DNA from: Armatimonadetes bacterium UBA5419
Lineage (GTDB): Bacteria; Armatimonadota; UBA10988
Direction of reading: 5' to 3'
Assembly: GCA_002409445.1 (NCBI GenBank)
Contig: DHNJ01000274.1
Span: forward strand, 9,758-59,668
DNA length: 49,911 nucleotides
Below, piece by piece: positions 34,389-42,864 of this stretch (the first letter of the stretch is position 1; every line of letters starts with the position of its first letter). A model generated the notes under the pieces. It was given only the letters and a program-made list of their open reading frames with translations. It did no database searches and was not told the origin of the DNA. A program made the position numbers and the translations under genes.

Positions 34389-35291
34389 TCACGCGTGGTT
34401 CAGCTGGGACCGCACGTCGGCGACGTCGCGGGCGATCTGGGCTTGCAGACTAGTGAGGTCGGGGAACCGTTGCTCTTCGCGCAGGAAGGCGACGAGATCG
34501 ACGGAGATCGTCTGTTCGTAAAGGTCGCCACGCCAGTCGAGCAGAAATGCTTCCACGGTGACCGCGCCCGCGGCGTCGACCGTCGGCCGACGGCCGATGC
34601 TGAGGGCGGTAGCTACCGGCTCCGCCTGGCCGGGCACGTGTGTCCAGGCGGCGTAGATACCGACTCGGGGCACGAGCTTGCGCGGGTCAAGGGTAACGTT
34701 GGCCGTGGGAAAGCCGATCTGCCGACCGAGGCGCCGGCCGCGGGCCACCGGGCCACGCAACTGCGGCGCACGGCCCAGCAGCCGCGTCGCCTGCTCGACA
34801 TCACCGGCCAGGAGCGCCGCGCGCACCGCCCCGCTGCTGACCCGCTCGCCATCGAGCCGCAGTGGCGCCACAACCTCAACGCTCGCCCCACCCTCGGCGG
34901 CGAGCGCCTGCAAAGCTGCGGCATCCCACGCCCGCCGATGGCCGAACCGGAAGTCGTAGCCGACGACGAGGTGGCGCGCGCCGAGCCGGCCCAGCAGCTC
35001 CTCGCGTACGAACCACTCGCCCGAGCGGCTAGCAAACTCGCGGTCGAACGTCAGCACCTCGACGTGGTCGAGTCCCAGCGAACGCAGCCGCTCGACTCGT
35101 TCGTCAAGGGTGTCGATGGTTGGGACCAGCGTACCGTCGCCCAGCACCTCCCGGCCAGGGCGGTCAAACGTTACGGCCACCGCAGCACAGCCGGCCGAGT
35201 CGGCAGCGGCACGGGTGGCGGCGAGCAGTGCCTGGTGGCCGAGATGGACACCATCGAAGAAGCCGATCATCGCCGCACAAGGCTCTGCCAT
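34389..35291 (-). CDS. ribF: Bifunctional riboflavin kinase/FAD synthetase
   Basis: Converts riboflavin to FMN and then FAD. At 300 aa, the N-terminal nucleotidyltransferase domain carries GFFDGVHLGHQALL (HxGH-type) and DFRFGHRRAW; the C-terminal flavokinase domain carries GRRLGRQIGFPTANV. I take the ATG at 35291. The ATG at 35300 lies inside the extended -10 (TGCTATCAT), and the second ATG is 7 bases after it, which suits a leaderless start. It is transcribed away from the cbiX-like gene with a short gap. Confidence 0.94.
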   Translation of the reverse strand: MAEPCAAMIGFFDGVHLGHQALLAATRAAADSAGCAAVAVTFDRPGREVLGDGTLVPTIDTLDERVERLRSLGLDHVEVLTFDREFASRSGEWFVREELLGRLGARHLVVGYDFRFGHRRAWDAAALQALAAEGGASVEVVAPLRLDGERVSSGAVRAALLAGDVEQATRLLGRAPQLRGPVARGRRLGRQIGFPTANVTLDPRKLVPRVGIYAAWTHVPGQAEPVATALSIGRRPTVDAAGAVTVEAFLLDWRGDLYEQTISVDLVAFLREEQRFPDLTSLQAQIARDVADVRSQLNHA

Positions 35292-35298
35292 GGCCGTC

Positions 35299-35307
35299 AT
35301 GATAGCA
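35299..35307 (-). promoter_or_regulatory. Extended -10 element directly upstream of ribF
   Basis: On the minus strand TGCTATCAT, 7 bases, then ATG at 35291. Third instance of the TGCTA-x3-T element placed at transcription-start distance from a start codon. It lies within 8 bases of the cbiX-like gene's end. Confidence 0.55.
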
Positions 35308-35320
35308 TCGCGCCCCCGCC

Positions 35321-36037
35321 CTAACCCGCGCGTTCAAGCGCTTCGCGGGCCAGCGTGGTGATGACCGGCCGCATTGCGGGGTCACCACCGATGGCCGGGT
35401 CAAGAGTTATGTCAACGGTGTTGCCAATCGTCGACAGCGCCTCGCGCACATCCACCTGTAGGTGACCGGCATCCGCGATCATCCAGGGGAGAACGAGCAC
35501 CCGCGGTGTCGTCAGCGCCGTGAGCGCGGCCGGAATGTGCGGCTCTGCTTCGACGAAGGCGGCTGCCGCCGGCACGCCGCGTTGCCCCAACCTTGCCACC
35601 ACATCCAGTGCGCTGCGCTGCGCGCCGGGCACCGTCGCCGAGCCGTGCGCGACTAGCAGGAGCCCCACCGACCCAATCGGTGCGTGGCCCAGCACCCCAA
35701 GCCACCGCTCATAGACTACCTGTTCAAGCGCCGGTGCGGTGCCCAACGGGGCGGCGATGCGCCACGTAGGTCGCTGGTCGATGTCGAGTCGCGAGGGCAG
35801 GTGCCGCCGGGTGAACGCGCCCTCCGCCATGAACAGCGGCACAACCACGACCTGCTGCTCTCCCGCCCAGTCGGCCAGTACGGGTTCGAGCGCTGGCTGC
35901 CCGTTGAGTACCGCAAGCCGCACCTCGCCCCACTCGCCCCCCGTGGCCAGCGCTGCGGCGTGAGCGGCCAGCGGCGTGAGCGCCGCTGGGTGACGGGGGC
36001 TACCGTGTGCGACGAGCAGAAGCAGAGGCTGGCGCAT
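35321..36037 (-). CDS. cbiX: CbiX-family sirohydrochlorin chelatase, two-domain form
   Basis: Inserts Fe or Co into sirohydrochlorin. At 238 aa it carries two repeats of the CbiX domain: LLLVAHGSPRHPAAL at the N-terminus and LLLVAHGSATVPGAQ in the second half, each with the catalytic His-Gly. RRHLPSRLD and ADAGHLQVDV may hold the second metal His. Iron insertion gives sirohaem, the entry to the Ahb haem route that the radical SAM gene at 22.2 kb appears to serve; cobalt insertion would serve cobalamin. Its ATG at 36037 lacks a good ribosome site (AGGA is only 1 base away). Confidence 0.82.
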   Translation of the reverse strand: MRQPLLLLVAHGSPRHPAALTPLAAHAAALATGGEWGEVRLAVLNGQPALEPVLADWAGEQQVVVVPLFMAEGAFTRRHLPSRLDIDQRPTWRIAAPLGTAPALEQVVYERWLGVLGHAPIGSVGLLLVAHGSATVPGAQRSALDVVARLGQRGVPAAAAFVEAEPHIPAALTALTTPRVLVLPWMIADAGHLQVDVREALSTIGNTVDITLDPAIGGDPAMRPVITTLAREALERAG

Positions 36038-36173
36038 GTCCCTATGATGAGTGATGGTTGGCCGAGCGGCAAGCTGGGCACAAGCGGCGAAGAAGAACCC
36101 GTCGTCCGGCGTTGTATGCTTCGTGAGTGGCGCGCGGCCATCCTGGCGGGCGTGCAGGTGAGGAGCGAGTGGC

Positions 36174-39100
36174 ATGAAATGGGCTTGGTTGATCCTGCCC
36201 CTGTGCGCGGCGCTGGCCTGGGGCCACGACGTCCGCGTCCTCGACGACCAGCGGTGGAACACCGTGGCCGATGGTCCGCTGGGCGGACGCATCATCAACG
36301 ATGACGTCCCCGCCGCCGGGCATCGGTCGGTCCGCGGCCTGCGCCAGGCACCGCCTTGGTTCACCATGCTCCAGCGTCACGGCCTGCTGCCAGCCAACCA
36401 ACCGCCGCCCACGACCCCAGAGTACTGGGTCCGCAGCAGCCAGGGCCGGCTGATCACCCCTGAGCTTGACGCCTCGCGGCAGGCGAGCACCCTGGGAAAC
36501 CCGGGCAACCGGCTGACCTGGGACTTCTCGCGGCCCGCGGGCGACCCGGACGCGGTCGCTTGGTCAACGACGCAGGTCGCCACTCTCCGCAACTACCTCA
36601 ACGCCGCGACCGCCGAGACTTTGAAGGTTTGGGGTGCACCGGCCTTCGCCAACAAGGTGCGCATCGTCCACGACCCGAACCTGAACAGCCTGGAGATGGC
36701 CGCCTACGATGCGACCCGCAACGAGATCCGCATCGAACTGCTCAACGACGCGCGCAGCAGCGACCCCGCGGCGACGGTCATCGACGACTACGACCTGTAC
36801 GTCCTGACGCACGCCGTCCTGCTGGCCTATCGTGACGATGCGGCGATCGGTTACGACTCCTGGGAGTCGGGCATGGCGCGCGCGGCGCAGTTGACGATCA
36901 TCTCCAGCACAAAGCCGTCGTTCGGCTTCCTCAAGCGCGATTTCAACCTACTGTTTGGCGCTTACGATCTGCTGAACCAGCCCGGCCTGGAGAGCCCGCG
37001 CTTCCGCGGCGCCGACACCTCGGCCGCGGCCGACATCCTGACCGACGCCCTCGGCAGCATTCGCGCCTACATGAGCCAGGCCGCCTGGCTGAAGGCGCTC
37101 GCCGAGCGGCCCGGCCTCTTCGCCGACTTCAACGCCGCCTACTACCGGGCCATGGTCAGCGCTGGCAACAGCATCAAATACTCGATCCCCGCGCTGCGCC
37201 GCATCATGACCGGCCTCATCCCGGAGGTCGAGGGCCTCGGCTTCGCCGACTGGTACACGCGCCAGTACGCCTTGGACACCGCCCAGGTGCCTGGCGCCAA
37301 GCTGTATATCTTCGGCACCGTGGCCAAAGACTTCATCGGCGGCCAGCCGACCAACTCGTTCCCCATGAGCATCTATCACTGGGAAACGACACCGTCGAAC
37401 GAGCATCGCGCGCTAACCGGCACCGTACGGTTCACCTACACCGCCTACGATGACTTCAACCTGACTGCGGCGGTCGAGGGCGCCTCGGGCAAGGGCGGCA
37501 TCGAAGCCCGGCTGGGCGAGGCCGGCAATGCGCCCGGTATCGCCAGCGTCGTGCCGCTGTTCTTCAATATCGAGGGCGACCAGGGCCAGCAGATGCAGCG
37601 GATCATCGTCCGCGGCGAGCTGAACGGCATGGATCGACGGCTCTACTTCGCCAACGACGTCGCCGCCAGCGACCAACAGTTGCGCTACGACCTCTACGGT
37701 TTGGTCACCCACGGCTGGCGTGGCAAGCTGAAAATCGAGATTGAAGGCCGCGACAGCGTCGAGACCGACGTGATTCAGGGCGCCTTCCGCGCACGTATTC
37801 CCGGTGGCCTGCCGACCGCGGCGCGCGCCACGCTGACCTGGACCCCGGCCGCCGACAAGGGCTACTCGAAGCCTGACGTCCTGCGCCGCAACGTCATGTA
37901 CCTCGGGCTGCTGGGTAGTGGTATCGACGCGGCCAACGGGGAGGTAACGCTGGTTCTTGACACCCCGCCGCAGACGGCCACCAAGTTCACGAAGACCATC
38001 CCCGCGGGCATCTCGATGATCTCGGTACCGGCCTACGCGGGCCGCAGTAACCTGGCCGAGATCCTCGGGGTGGACGCCGGTGAGTTGCTGCTCGCGCGCG
38101 CCGACGGTGCGGTGACCAGTGCGCAGCCCTGGCGGCAAAACGAGATCTACCGCCTCTGGCCGAGCACACCGAGCTTCCAGCCCGGGTACGGTTACTGGGT
38201 ACGTACGACCAAGCCAGTGACACTGACGTACGAAGGTGTCCCCGCCGACTCGACGCAGCCCTACCGCCTTTGGCTGCCACCCGGTTGGCAGCAGATCGGC
38301 AACCCGTTCCCCGAGTTGCTGCTGACAGTTGGTAGCCTCCGTGTCCAAGCGCCGGACGGCAACGCCGCGGTCAGCCTAGCCCAGGCGCAGACCGCCGGAC
38401 TCGTGTCCAGTGGCCTGTTCTCGTGGGCGGGGAGCACCGGCTATCGGCTCCTGTCACCGACCAGCCAGCTCACGCCGTACGCGGGGTTCTGGATCAACGT
38501 GCTCAGCCCCAAGGGCGTCACACTGATCTTCCCGAACTCGCTGTCACCCTCGGCCCGCGCGACGCTGGAGCGCGCCGAGGCCGCCGACGCGCAGGGCTGG
38601 CAGGTTCAGCTGTCCGCTCGCACTGACGAGTCGAGCGAGCAGCTCGCCGTCCTCGGCGTGCAGGCCGGCGCGGGCGAGGGCTACACTTGGCGCGACGCGC
38701 CGCGGCCGCCCGCGCCACTGGGCAGCCACGTGGCCGTCTCCTTCCCGCGCGACGACTGGGGCGCGCAGAGCGGGCGCTACGTGCGTGACCTGCGCGATCC
38801 GGCCGCCGGCACGGCAAGCTGGGACGTGCTGGTCGAAACCGACCAGATCGGCCGCGACGTGACGCTCAGCTGGCCCAGCCTCAAGAGCGTACCCGGCGAT
38901 GTGTCGCTGGTCCTGACCGACCTGACCAACGGGCGGCAGCAGTTCATGCGCACCAGTGCGGCGACGACCTTCCGCGCGGCGGCGGGCGGCAACCGCTTCC
39001 GCATCACCGCCAGCCGCGCGAGCAACACACGCCTGGCGGTGCTCGATCTGGGCGCCCAGGTCACCCGCGCACGCGCGGGCACGATGACCTACACGCTGTC

Positions 39101-39326
39101 AGGGCCCGCGACGGTCAACGCCGTGCTCTACAGCCAGGCCGGCCAGCGGATCAAGGCCCTCACCGAGGGCCGGGCGGCGGGTGCGGGGACCGGCAGCATC
39201 GAGTTCCTACCCACCGACGAGGCCGGGCGGCCGCTGCCCAACGGCGTCTATCGGCTGGACCTCATCTGCGTGGGTGAAGACGGACAACAAGCGCGGGCCA
39301 GCCGGCTCGTGGTCGTGGAGCGCTGA
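36174..39326 (+). CDS. Large secreted protein with a degenerate peptidase-like region and C-terminal Ig-like domain
   Basis: Exported protein of 1050 aa with a signal peptide (WAWLILPLCAALAWG). Residues about 130-380 look like a gluzincin peptidase region whose metal motif has decayed: the place for HExxH reads His213-Ala-Val-Leu-Leu217 in LTHAVLLAYRDDA, and a Glu231 follows in SWESGMARA. The middle is beta-rich. Segments GISMISVPAYAG, GYGYWVRTTKPV and GWQQIGNPFPELL resemble domains common in surface proteins of environmental bacteria. The C-terminus (about 950-1050) resembles a FlgD-type Ig fold (LYSQAGQRIKALTEG). It is coupled to the next lipoprotein by a 2-base gap. Function unknown. Confidence 0.7.
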   Translation: MKWAWLILPLCAALAWGHDVRVLDDQRWNTVADGPLGGRIINDDVPAAGHRSVRGLRQAPPWFTMLQRHGLLPANQPPPTTPEYWVRSSQGRLITPELDASRQASTLGNPGNRLTWDFSRPAGDPDAVAWSTTQVATLRNYLNAATAETLKVWGAPAFANKVRIVHDPNLNSLEMAAYDATRNEIRIELLNDARSSDPAATVIDDYDLYVLTHAVLLAYRDDAAIGYDSWESGMARAAQLTIISSTKPSFGFLKRDFNLLFGAYDLLNQPGLESPRFRGADTSAAADILTDALGSIRAYMSQAAWLKALAERPGLFADFNAAYYRAMVSAGNSIKYSIPALRRIMTGLIPEVEGLGFADWYTRQYALDTAQVPGAKLYIFGTVAKDFIGGQPTNSFPMSIYHWETTPSNEHRALTGTVRFTYTAYDDFNLTAAVEGASGKGGIEARLGEAGNAPGIASVVPLFFNIEGDQGQQMQRIIVRGELNGMDRRLYFANDVAASDQQLRYDLYGLVTHGWRGKLKIEIEGRDSVETDVIQGAFRARIPGGLPTAARATLTWTPAADKGYSKPDVLRRNVMYLGLLGSGIDAANGEVTLVLDTPPQTATKFTKTIPAGISMISVPAYAGRSNLAEILGVDAGELLLARADGAVTSAQPWRQNEIYRLWPSTPSFQPGYGYWVRTTKPVTLTYEGVPADSTQPYRLWLPPGWQQIGNPFPELLLTVGSLRVQAPDGNAAVSLAQAQTAGLVSSGLFSWAGSTGYRLLSPTSQLTPYAGFWINVLSPKGVTLIFPNSLSPSARATLERAEAADAQGWQVQLSARTDESSEQLAVLGVQAGAGEGYTWRDAPRPPAPLGSHVAVSFPRDDWGAQSGRYVRDLRDPAAGTASWDVLVETDQIGRDVTLSWPSLKSVPGDVSLVLTDLTNGRQQFMRTSAATTFRAAAGGNRFRITASRASNTRLAVLDLGAQVTRARAGTMTYTLSGPATVNAVLYSQAGQRIKALTEGRAAGAGTGSIEFLPTDEAGRPLPNGVYRLDLICVGEDGQQARASRLVVVER

Positions 39327-39328
39327 GC

Positions 39329-40501
39329 ATGAAGAACCTCTGGCGATCGTTGGCCTCTCTGGCCGCCTCTATCCTGGCCCTAGCCCTGCTCGCCGCCTGT
39401 GGCAGCGGCGGCGGCGGCGGGAGCACCCCACCCCCGCCGTCCTCGAAGCTGGTGGTCGTACCCAGCGCCGTCTCGGTCGAGGCCGAGCAGACAGTCCGGC
39501 TGCAGGCCAGCGTGGCCGGCGTCACCGACCCGGTGTTCACCTACACCCTCCAGGCCCCGGCCGGCGTGGCGGCGACCGATGTGGCGACCCGCTTCGGCGT
39601 GCTCTCGCCCAACGGTAGCTTCACCGCCGCGGCCAACGCACGGCCCGGTCTGCGCGGCAGCATCGTCGTGCGCGAGACACGACGCAACGTGTCGGCCACG
39701 GTACCGGTGGTGATTGTGCCGTTCGTCAAGCAGGTGGTCGTCACGCCAACGTCCGCGTCGGTACTTGCGGGTCAGACTCAGACCTTCACCGTCGTGCCGT
39801 TCGACATCAACGGCAACCCGATCCCGGACTTTGTGGTCGACTGGCGCGTGACCGGTGGGATCGGCACGATCACGCCCGCCGGTCTGTTCACTGGAACCAA
39901 CGCCGGCTCCGGCACCGTCACCGCGAAGATCGGTGACGCGGCGGCCGTCAGCGTGCCGGTCACCGTGGTCGGCTCAGTGGTCGGTCTAGCTATCCAGCCC
40001 GCGGGCAACCCGATCCTGGTCGAGGCCGGAGTCCGGCGCCAATTCCGCGCGGTCGTGCGCGACGCGGCCGGGCGAGAGACGGAGGTCAAGGCCACCTGGA
40101 CCGTGAGCGAAGCGGTCGGCACGATCAGTGCCGCGGGCTTGTTCACCGCGACCAAGACCGTCGGCGCGACCGGTACCCTAACCGCCACCTACCAGACCCA
40201 GAAACTGTCGCTGCCGATCCGGATCGTTCCGCTGGTGCCGCCGCCCGGTCTGCCGGCGAACATCAAGGGCCGGGTCGACCAAGGCGGCCAACCGGCGAGC
40301 AACGTGAAGGTCGAGGCCTTTGCCAGCGGCCAGACGACGGCCACGGCCAGCGGGACCACCGGCAGCGACGGGGAATACTACTTCTGGCTGCCCGCCGGCT
40401 CGTATGAGATTGTCGCGACCAAGGGCTCGGCGGTGGTCAAGCGGGTGGCGAATCTGCTGTCCGCGGATGACGTGCGGGTGGTCAACTTCGTCCTCCCGTA
40501 G
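39329..40501 (+). CDS. Ig-like (BIG2-type) lipoprotein with C-terminal carboxypeptidase-regulatory-like domain
   Basis: Lipoprotein of 390 aa: signal peptide with lipobox LLAAC at residue about 24 and a Gly-rich tether. Three BIG2-like sandwiches follow, each with the VSEAVGTISAAGLFTAT type of repeat (GIGTITPAGLFTGT, GVLSPNGSFTA). A carboxypeptidase-regulatory-like domain ends the chain (IKGRVDQGGQPASNVKVEA, GTTGSDGEYYFWLPAG). Such domains act as surface spacers or adhesins. No catalytic motif is seen. Confidence 0.85.
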   Translation: MKNLWRSLASLAASILALALLAACGSGGGGGSTPPPPSSKLVVVPSAVSVEAEQTVRLQASVAGVTDPVFTYTLQAPAGVAATDVATRFGVLSPNGSFTAAANARPGLRGSIVVRETRRNVSATVPVVIVPFVKQVVVTPTSASVLAGQTQTFTVVPFDINGNPIPDFVVDWRVTGGIGTITPAGLFTGTNAGSGTVTAKIGDAAAVSVPVTVVGSVVGLAIQPAGNPILVEAGVRRQFRAVVRDAAGRETEVKATWTVSEAVGTISAAGLFTATKTVGATGTLTATYQTQKLSLPIRIVPLVPPPGLPANIKGRVDQGGQPASNVKVEAFASGQTTATASGTTGSDGEYYFWLPAGSYEIVATKGSAVVKRVANLLSADDVRVVNFVLP

Positions 40502-40506
40502 TAGTG

Positions 40507-40535
40507 ATTGAATCGACGTGAACCATGTGCTAGAC
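40507..40535 (+). promoter_or_regulatory. Promoter of the small lipoprotein gene
   Basis: TTGAAT (40507-40512), 17-base spacer, TAGACT (40530-40535), with an extending TG giving TGCTAGACT. A leader of about 75 bases with AGGAG follows. Confidence 0.7.
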
Positions 40536-40618
40536 TGCGCCCAGGTCCGCGCCGGAGAGAGCGCGCTGCCAGGGCAGCCACGGGAGTCCGCTGCCGCGAA
40601 CGCCCAGGAGAGGGATGA

Positions 40619-41245
40619 ATGATGCAACGCTGGAGCAAGACCTCGCGCTTGATCATGGGCCTCGGTGCCCTGCTTGGCCTGGCCATCATGGCCGGCTGTG
40701 GTGGTAGCAGCAGTAGTACGCCCCCGGGCGGCAACGCTGTATTGAATGGTCGCGTCCTCGACGCGGCCGGTAAGCCTGTGCCGGGTGTCCGCATCACGGT
40801 TGCGGGCCGCACAGCGACCACCGACGCCAATGGCAACTACCGGTTGACCGGGCTGCCCAACACTGGTACCTGGAGCGTTTCGGCGTCTAAGGCCGGCTAC
40901 CAGACCTTCAATACGACGGTGCCCGCCGGCACGTCCAGCCTGCCGATCACCCTGGTGCCCGGCACCGGCGCGACGGCTACGCTAACTGGTAAGGTCACCG
41001 ATCGGGTCACCGGGCAAGCCATCGCCGGAGCCAAATTGGCCGTCGGCAACCTGAGCGCCACGAGCGCCGCCGACGGCACCTACCGCCTGGCGGGCGTGCC
41101 CGCGGCTGCCGACTTCACGCTGGTCGCCTCGCGAACCGGTTACGAGACACTGTCGCAGACTGTACGCTCGGGCACGCGGACGGCCAACGTCCAGTTGGTG
41201 AAGAGCACGGACGGCCCGCCTGCACCGCCGGTCTTCCCGAACTAA
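40619..41245 (+). CDS. Small lipoprotein with two carboxypeptidase-regulatory-like domains
   Basis: Lipoprotein of 208 aa with lipobox MAGC near residue 26 and a Ser-rich tether. Two repeats of the CarboxypepD_reg fold follow (LNGRVLDAAGKPVPGVRI, then LTGKVTDRVTGQAIAGAKL), each ending in a NYRLTGLP/TYRLAGVP turn. AGGAG lies 8 bases before the ATG at 40619; the ATG at 40622 is also possible. Likely a surface structural protein; it has its own promoter. Confidence 0.85.
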   Translation: MMQRWSKTSRLIMGLGALLGLAIMAGCGGSSSSTPPGGNAVLNGRVLDAAGKPVPGVRITVAGRTATTDANGNYRLTGLPNTGTWSVSASKAGYQTFNTTVPAGTSSLPITLVPGTGATATLTGKVTDRVTGQAIAGAKLAVGNLSATSAADGTYRLAGVPAAADFTLVASRTGYETLSQTVRSGTRTANVQLVKSTDGPPAPPVFPN

Positions 41246-41266
41246 CCTATCACCCAAACTACTGGG

Positions 41267-41319
41267 ACGATGGCCCAGGCTGCGCCTAGCTCCGGCAGGG
41301 CTCAGCCTGGGTTCATCGT
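41267..41319. repeat. Long interrupted hairpin between the lipoprotein and LptC/LptA-like genes
   Basis: Outer arms ACGATG/CATCGT (41267-41272, 41314-41319) and inner arms CCCAGGCTG/CAGCCTGGG (41274-41282, 41303-41311) pair with only a one-versus-two-base bulge, around a 20-base loop. No U-tract follows. It is either a terminator of unusual size or a structured leader for the next gene, whose ATG is 13 bases away and has no clear ribosome site. Confidence 0.6.
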
Positions 41320-41331
41320 GACTACTCACCC

Positions 41332-42864
41332 ATGCGTCGCTCGCCACTCCTAGTCACCGGCGCGCTGTTGCCGCTCGGCCTGGCGTTCATCGCCTGGCAG
41401 GTCGCGCTGAGCCGCGCCGCGACTCCGGACGACGGTTGGGTACCGTCGCCGTCCGCGGTCACGGTCACGTTCCTTGACCACTCCGAACGCCAGCTCAACC
41501 GCCATGGCCAGATCACCGGCGAGTTCCAGGCGGGTCGGCTCGATGTGTTGAGCAACGGGGACTATACCATCCAGGATCTGGAGCAGGGCGTCTGGCAGCG
41601 CGGCGAGAACGAACTGCTCTTCCGCGCCGACAACGCCCGACTCGAGGCGATCAGTCACGACCTTGCCCTCTCCGGTAAGGTCGTCGCCCGTGGCGCGGCA
41701 GGGCTCACCCTACGCGCGCCGGCCGCATTTTACTTCCAGAGCGAGGACAAGCTCTTCGTGCCCGAACTGGAGCAGCTCGACTGGCCCGGCCCGCCACAGC
41801 CCGACGGCAGTCCCGCCACTGGGCCCGCGGTGATCATCCGCAGCCAGCGCCTCTTCCTCTGGCCGGGGCAGGGCCGGCTCAACTTGCCTGATCCGCTGAC
41901 CGCGATCCGCGGGGAGGACCAACTGGTCGCCGAGGCGGCGTCAGCACTGGCCGCCAAGGGGCAGATCGCGCTGCTCGGCCCCGCGACCCTGACCGCCAAG
42001 CTCGCGGGCGACGCGGGTCCGCGCCCACTGCTGCTGACCTCCGACACCGGTGGCCAGATCACCTACAACACGACCAGCGGCGCAGCGACCATGGCCGGCG
42101 GCATGGCCGCGCAGCTGCCCACCGACGGTGTGCGGCTGACCGCCGCGACCGCCACCTACAGCGGACACCATACCCGCACCCTGGAACTGTCTGGCCGCGT
42201 GGGGCTGAACGACCCTTCCGGCAGCCTCACCGCCGAGCGCGGCCGTGTGACCCTGGCCAACCAACGCGCCGCCTTCAGCGGCAACGTCACCTTCGACCAC
42301 GTCGGCGAGTCCGGCCCGCTCAGCCTCCGCGCGCACCAGGTCATCTACGACTACGCCCCGAGCGCGCGGCGGGCCGCGGCGCGCGGAGACGTGGCGTTGT
42401 CGACCAATGAAGCCGACGCCACCGCGCCCTCGCTCAGCGTCAACCTGCACGCCGAGACCGCCGCGCTGACCGGTGGTGTCCACCTGCGCACCAAGCCCGG
42501 TGCCCTCGGCGCGCCGGCCAGCGGTGATGCGGTGGACCAGGCGCTCGCCACGCCCGTGGATGTCTACGCGCAGGCCATAGACCACAGCTACCGCCGCGGC
42601 GCGCGCTGGATGCGGGCGCGCGGGCGCGTGCGCTACGCGCAGGTAGATAGCTCCGGCCGCGGCGACCGTGAAGGCAGCTCCGATCATCTGCGTTTGGACC
42701 AGGAGCAACAAGTGCTGGTGCTCGAGGGGAACGTGAACTTCCGGAATCAGGCCGGCGAGCGCGCGCGCTGTGGCAAACTTACGTACAATCTACGGGCTGG
42801 CACGATGCTGATCGAACGCCCAATATCCGCTGAGCTGCATCTCAGCGACGAGGACCTGGATTGA
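41332..42864 (+). CDS. LptC-LptA-like envelope protein
   Basis: Protein of 510 aa with an N-terminal membrane anchor or signal (LLVTGALLPLGLAFIAWQV). The first ~150 residues look like LptC (LNRHGQITGEFQAGRLDVL). The rest repeats OstA/LptA-type beta-jellyroll strands (AATATYSGHHTRTLELSGRV, ITYNTTSGAATMAGG, LVLEGNVNFRN). Lpt proteins pass lipopolysaccharide across the periplasm. Fusion of LptC and LptA regions is inferred from strand patterns, with no conserved catalytic residue to rely on. It overlaps the next gene as TGATG. The transporter subunits LptB/F/G are not in the window. Confidence 0.72.
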   Translation: MRRSPLLVTGALLPLGLAFIAWQVALSRAATPDDGWVPSPSAVTVTFLDHSERQLNRHGQITGEFQAGRLDVLSNGDYTIQDLEQGVWQRGENELLFRADNARLEAISHDLALSGKVVARGAAGLTLRAPAAFYFQSEDKLFVPELEQLDWPGPPQPDGSPATGPAVIIRSQRLFLWPGQGRLNLPDPLTAIRGEDQLVAEAASALAAKGQIALLGPATLTAKLAGDAGPRPLLLTSDTGGQITYNTTSGAATMAGGMAAQLPTDGVRLTAATATYSGHHTRTLELSGRVGLNDPSGSLTAERGRVTLANQRAAFSGNVTFDHVGESGPLSLRAHQVIYDYAPSARRAAARGDVALSTNEADATAPSLSVNLHAETAALTGGVHLRTKPGALGAPASGDAVDQALATPVDVYAQAIDHSYRRGARWMRARGRVRYAQVDSSGRGDREGSSDHLRLDQEQQVLVLEGNVNFRNQAGERARCGKLTYNLRAGTMLIERPISAELHLSDEDLD

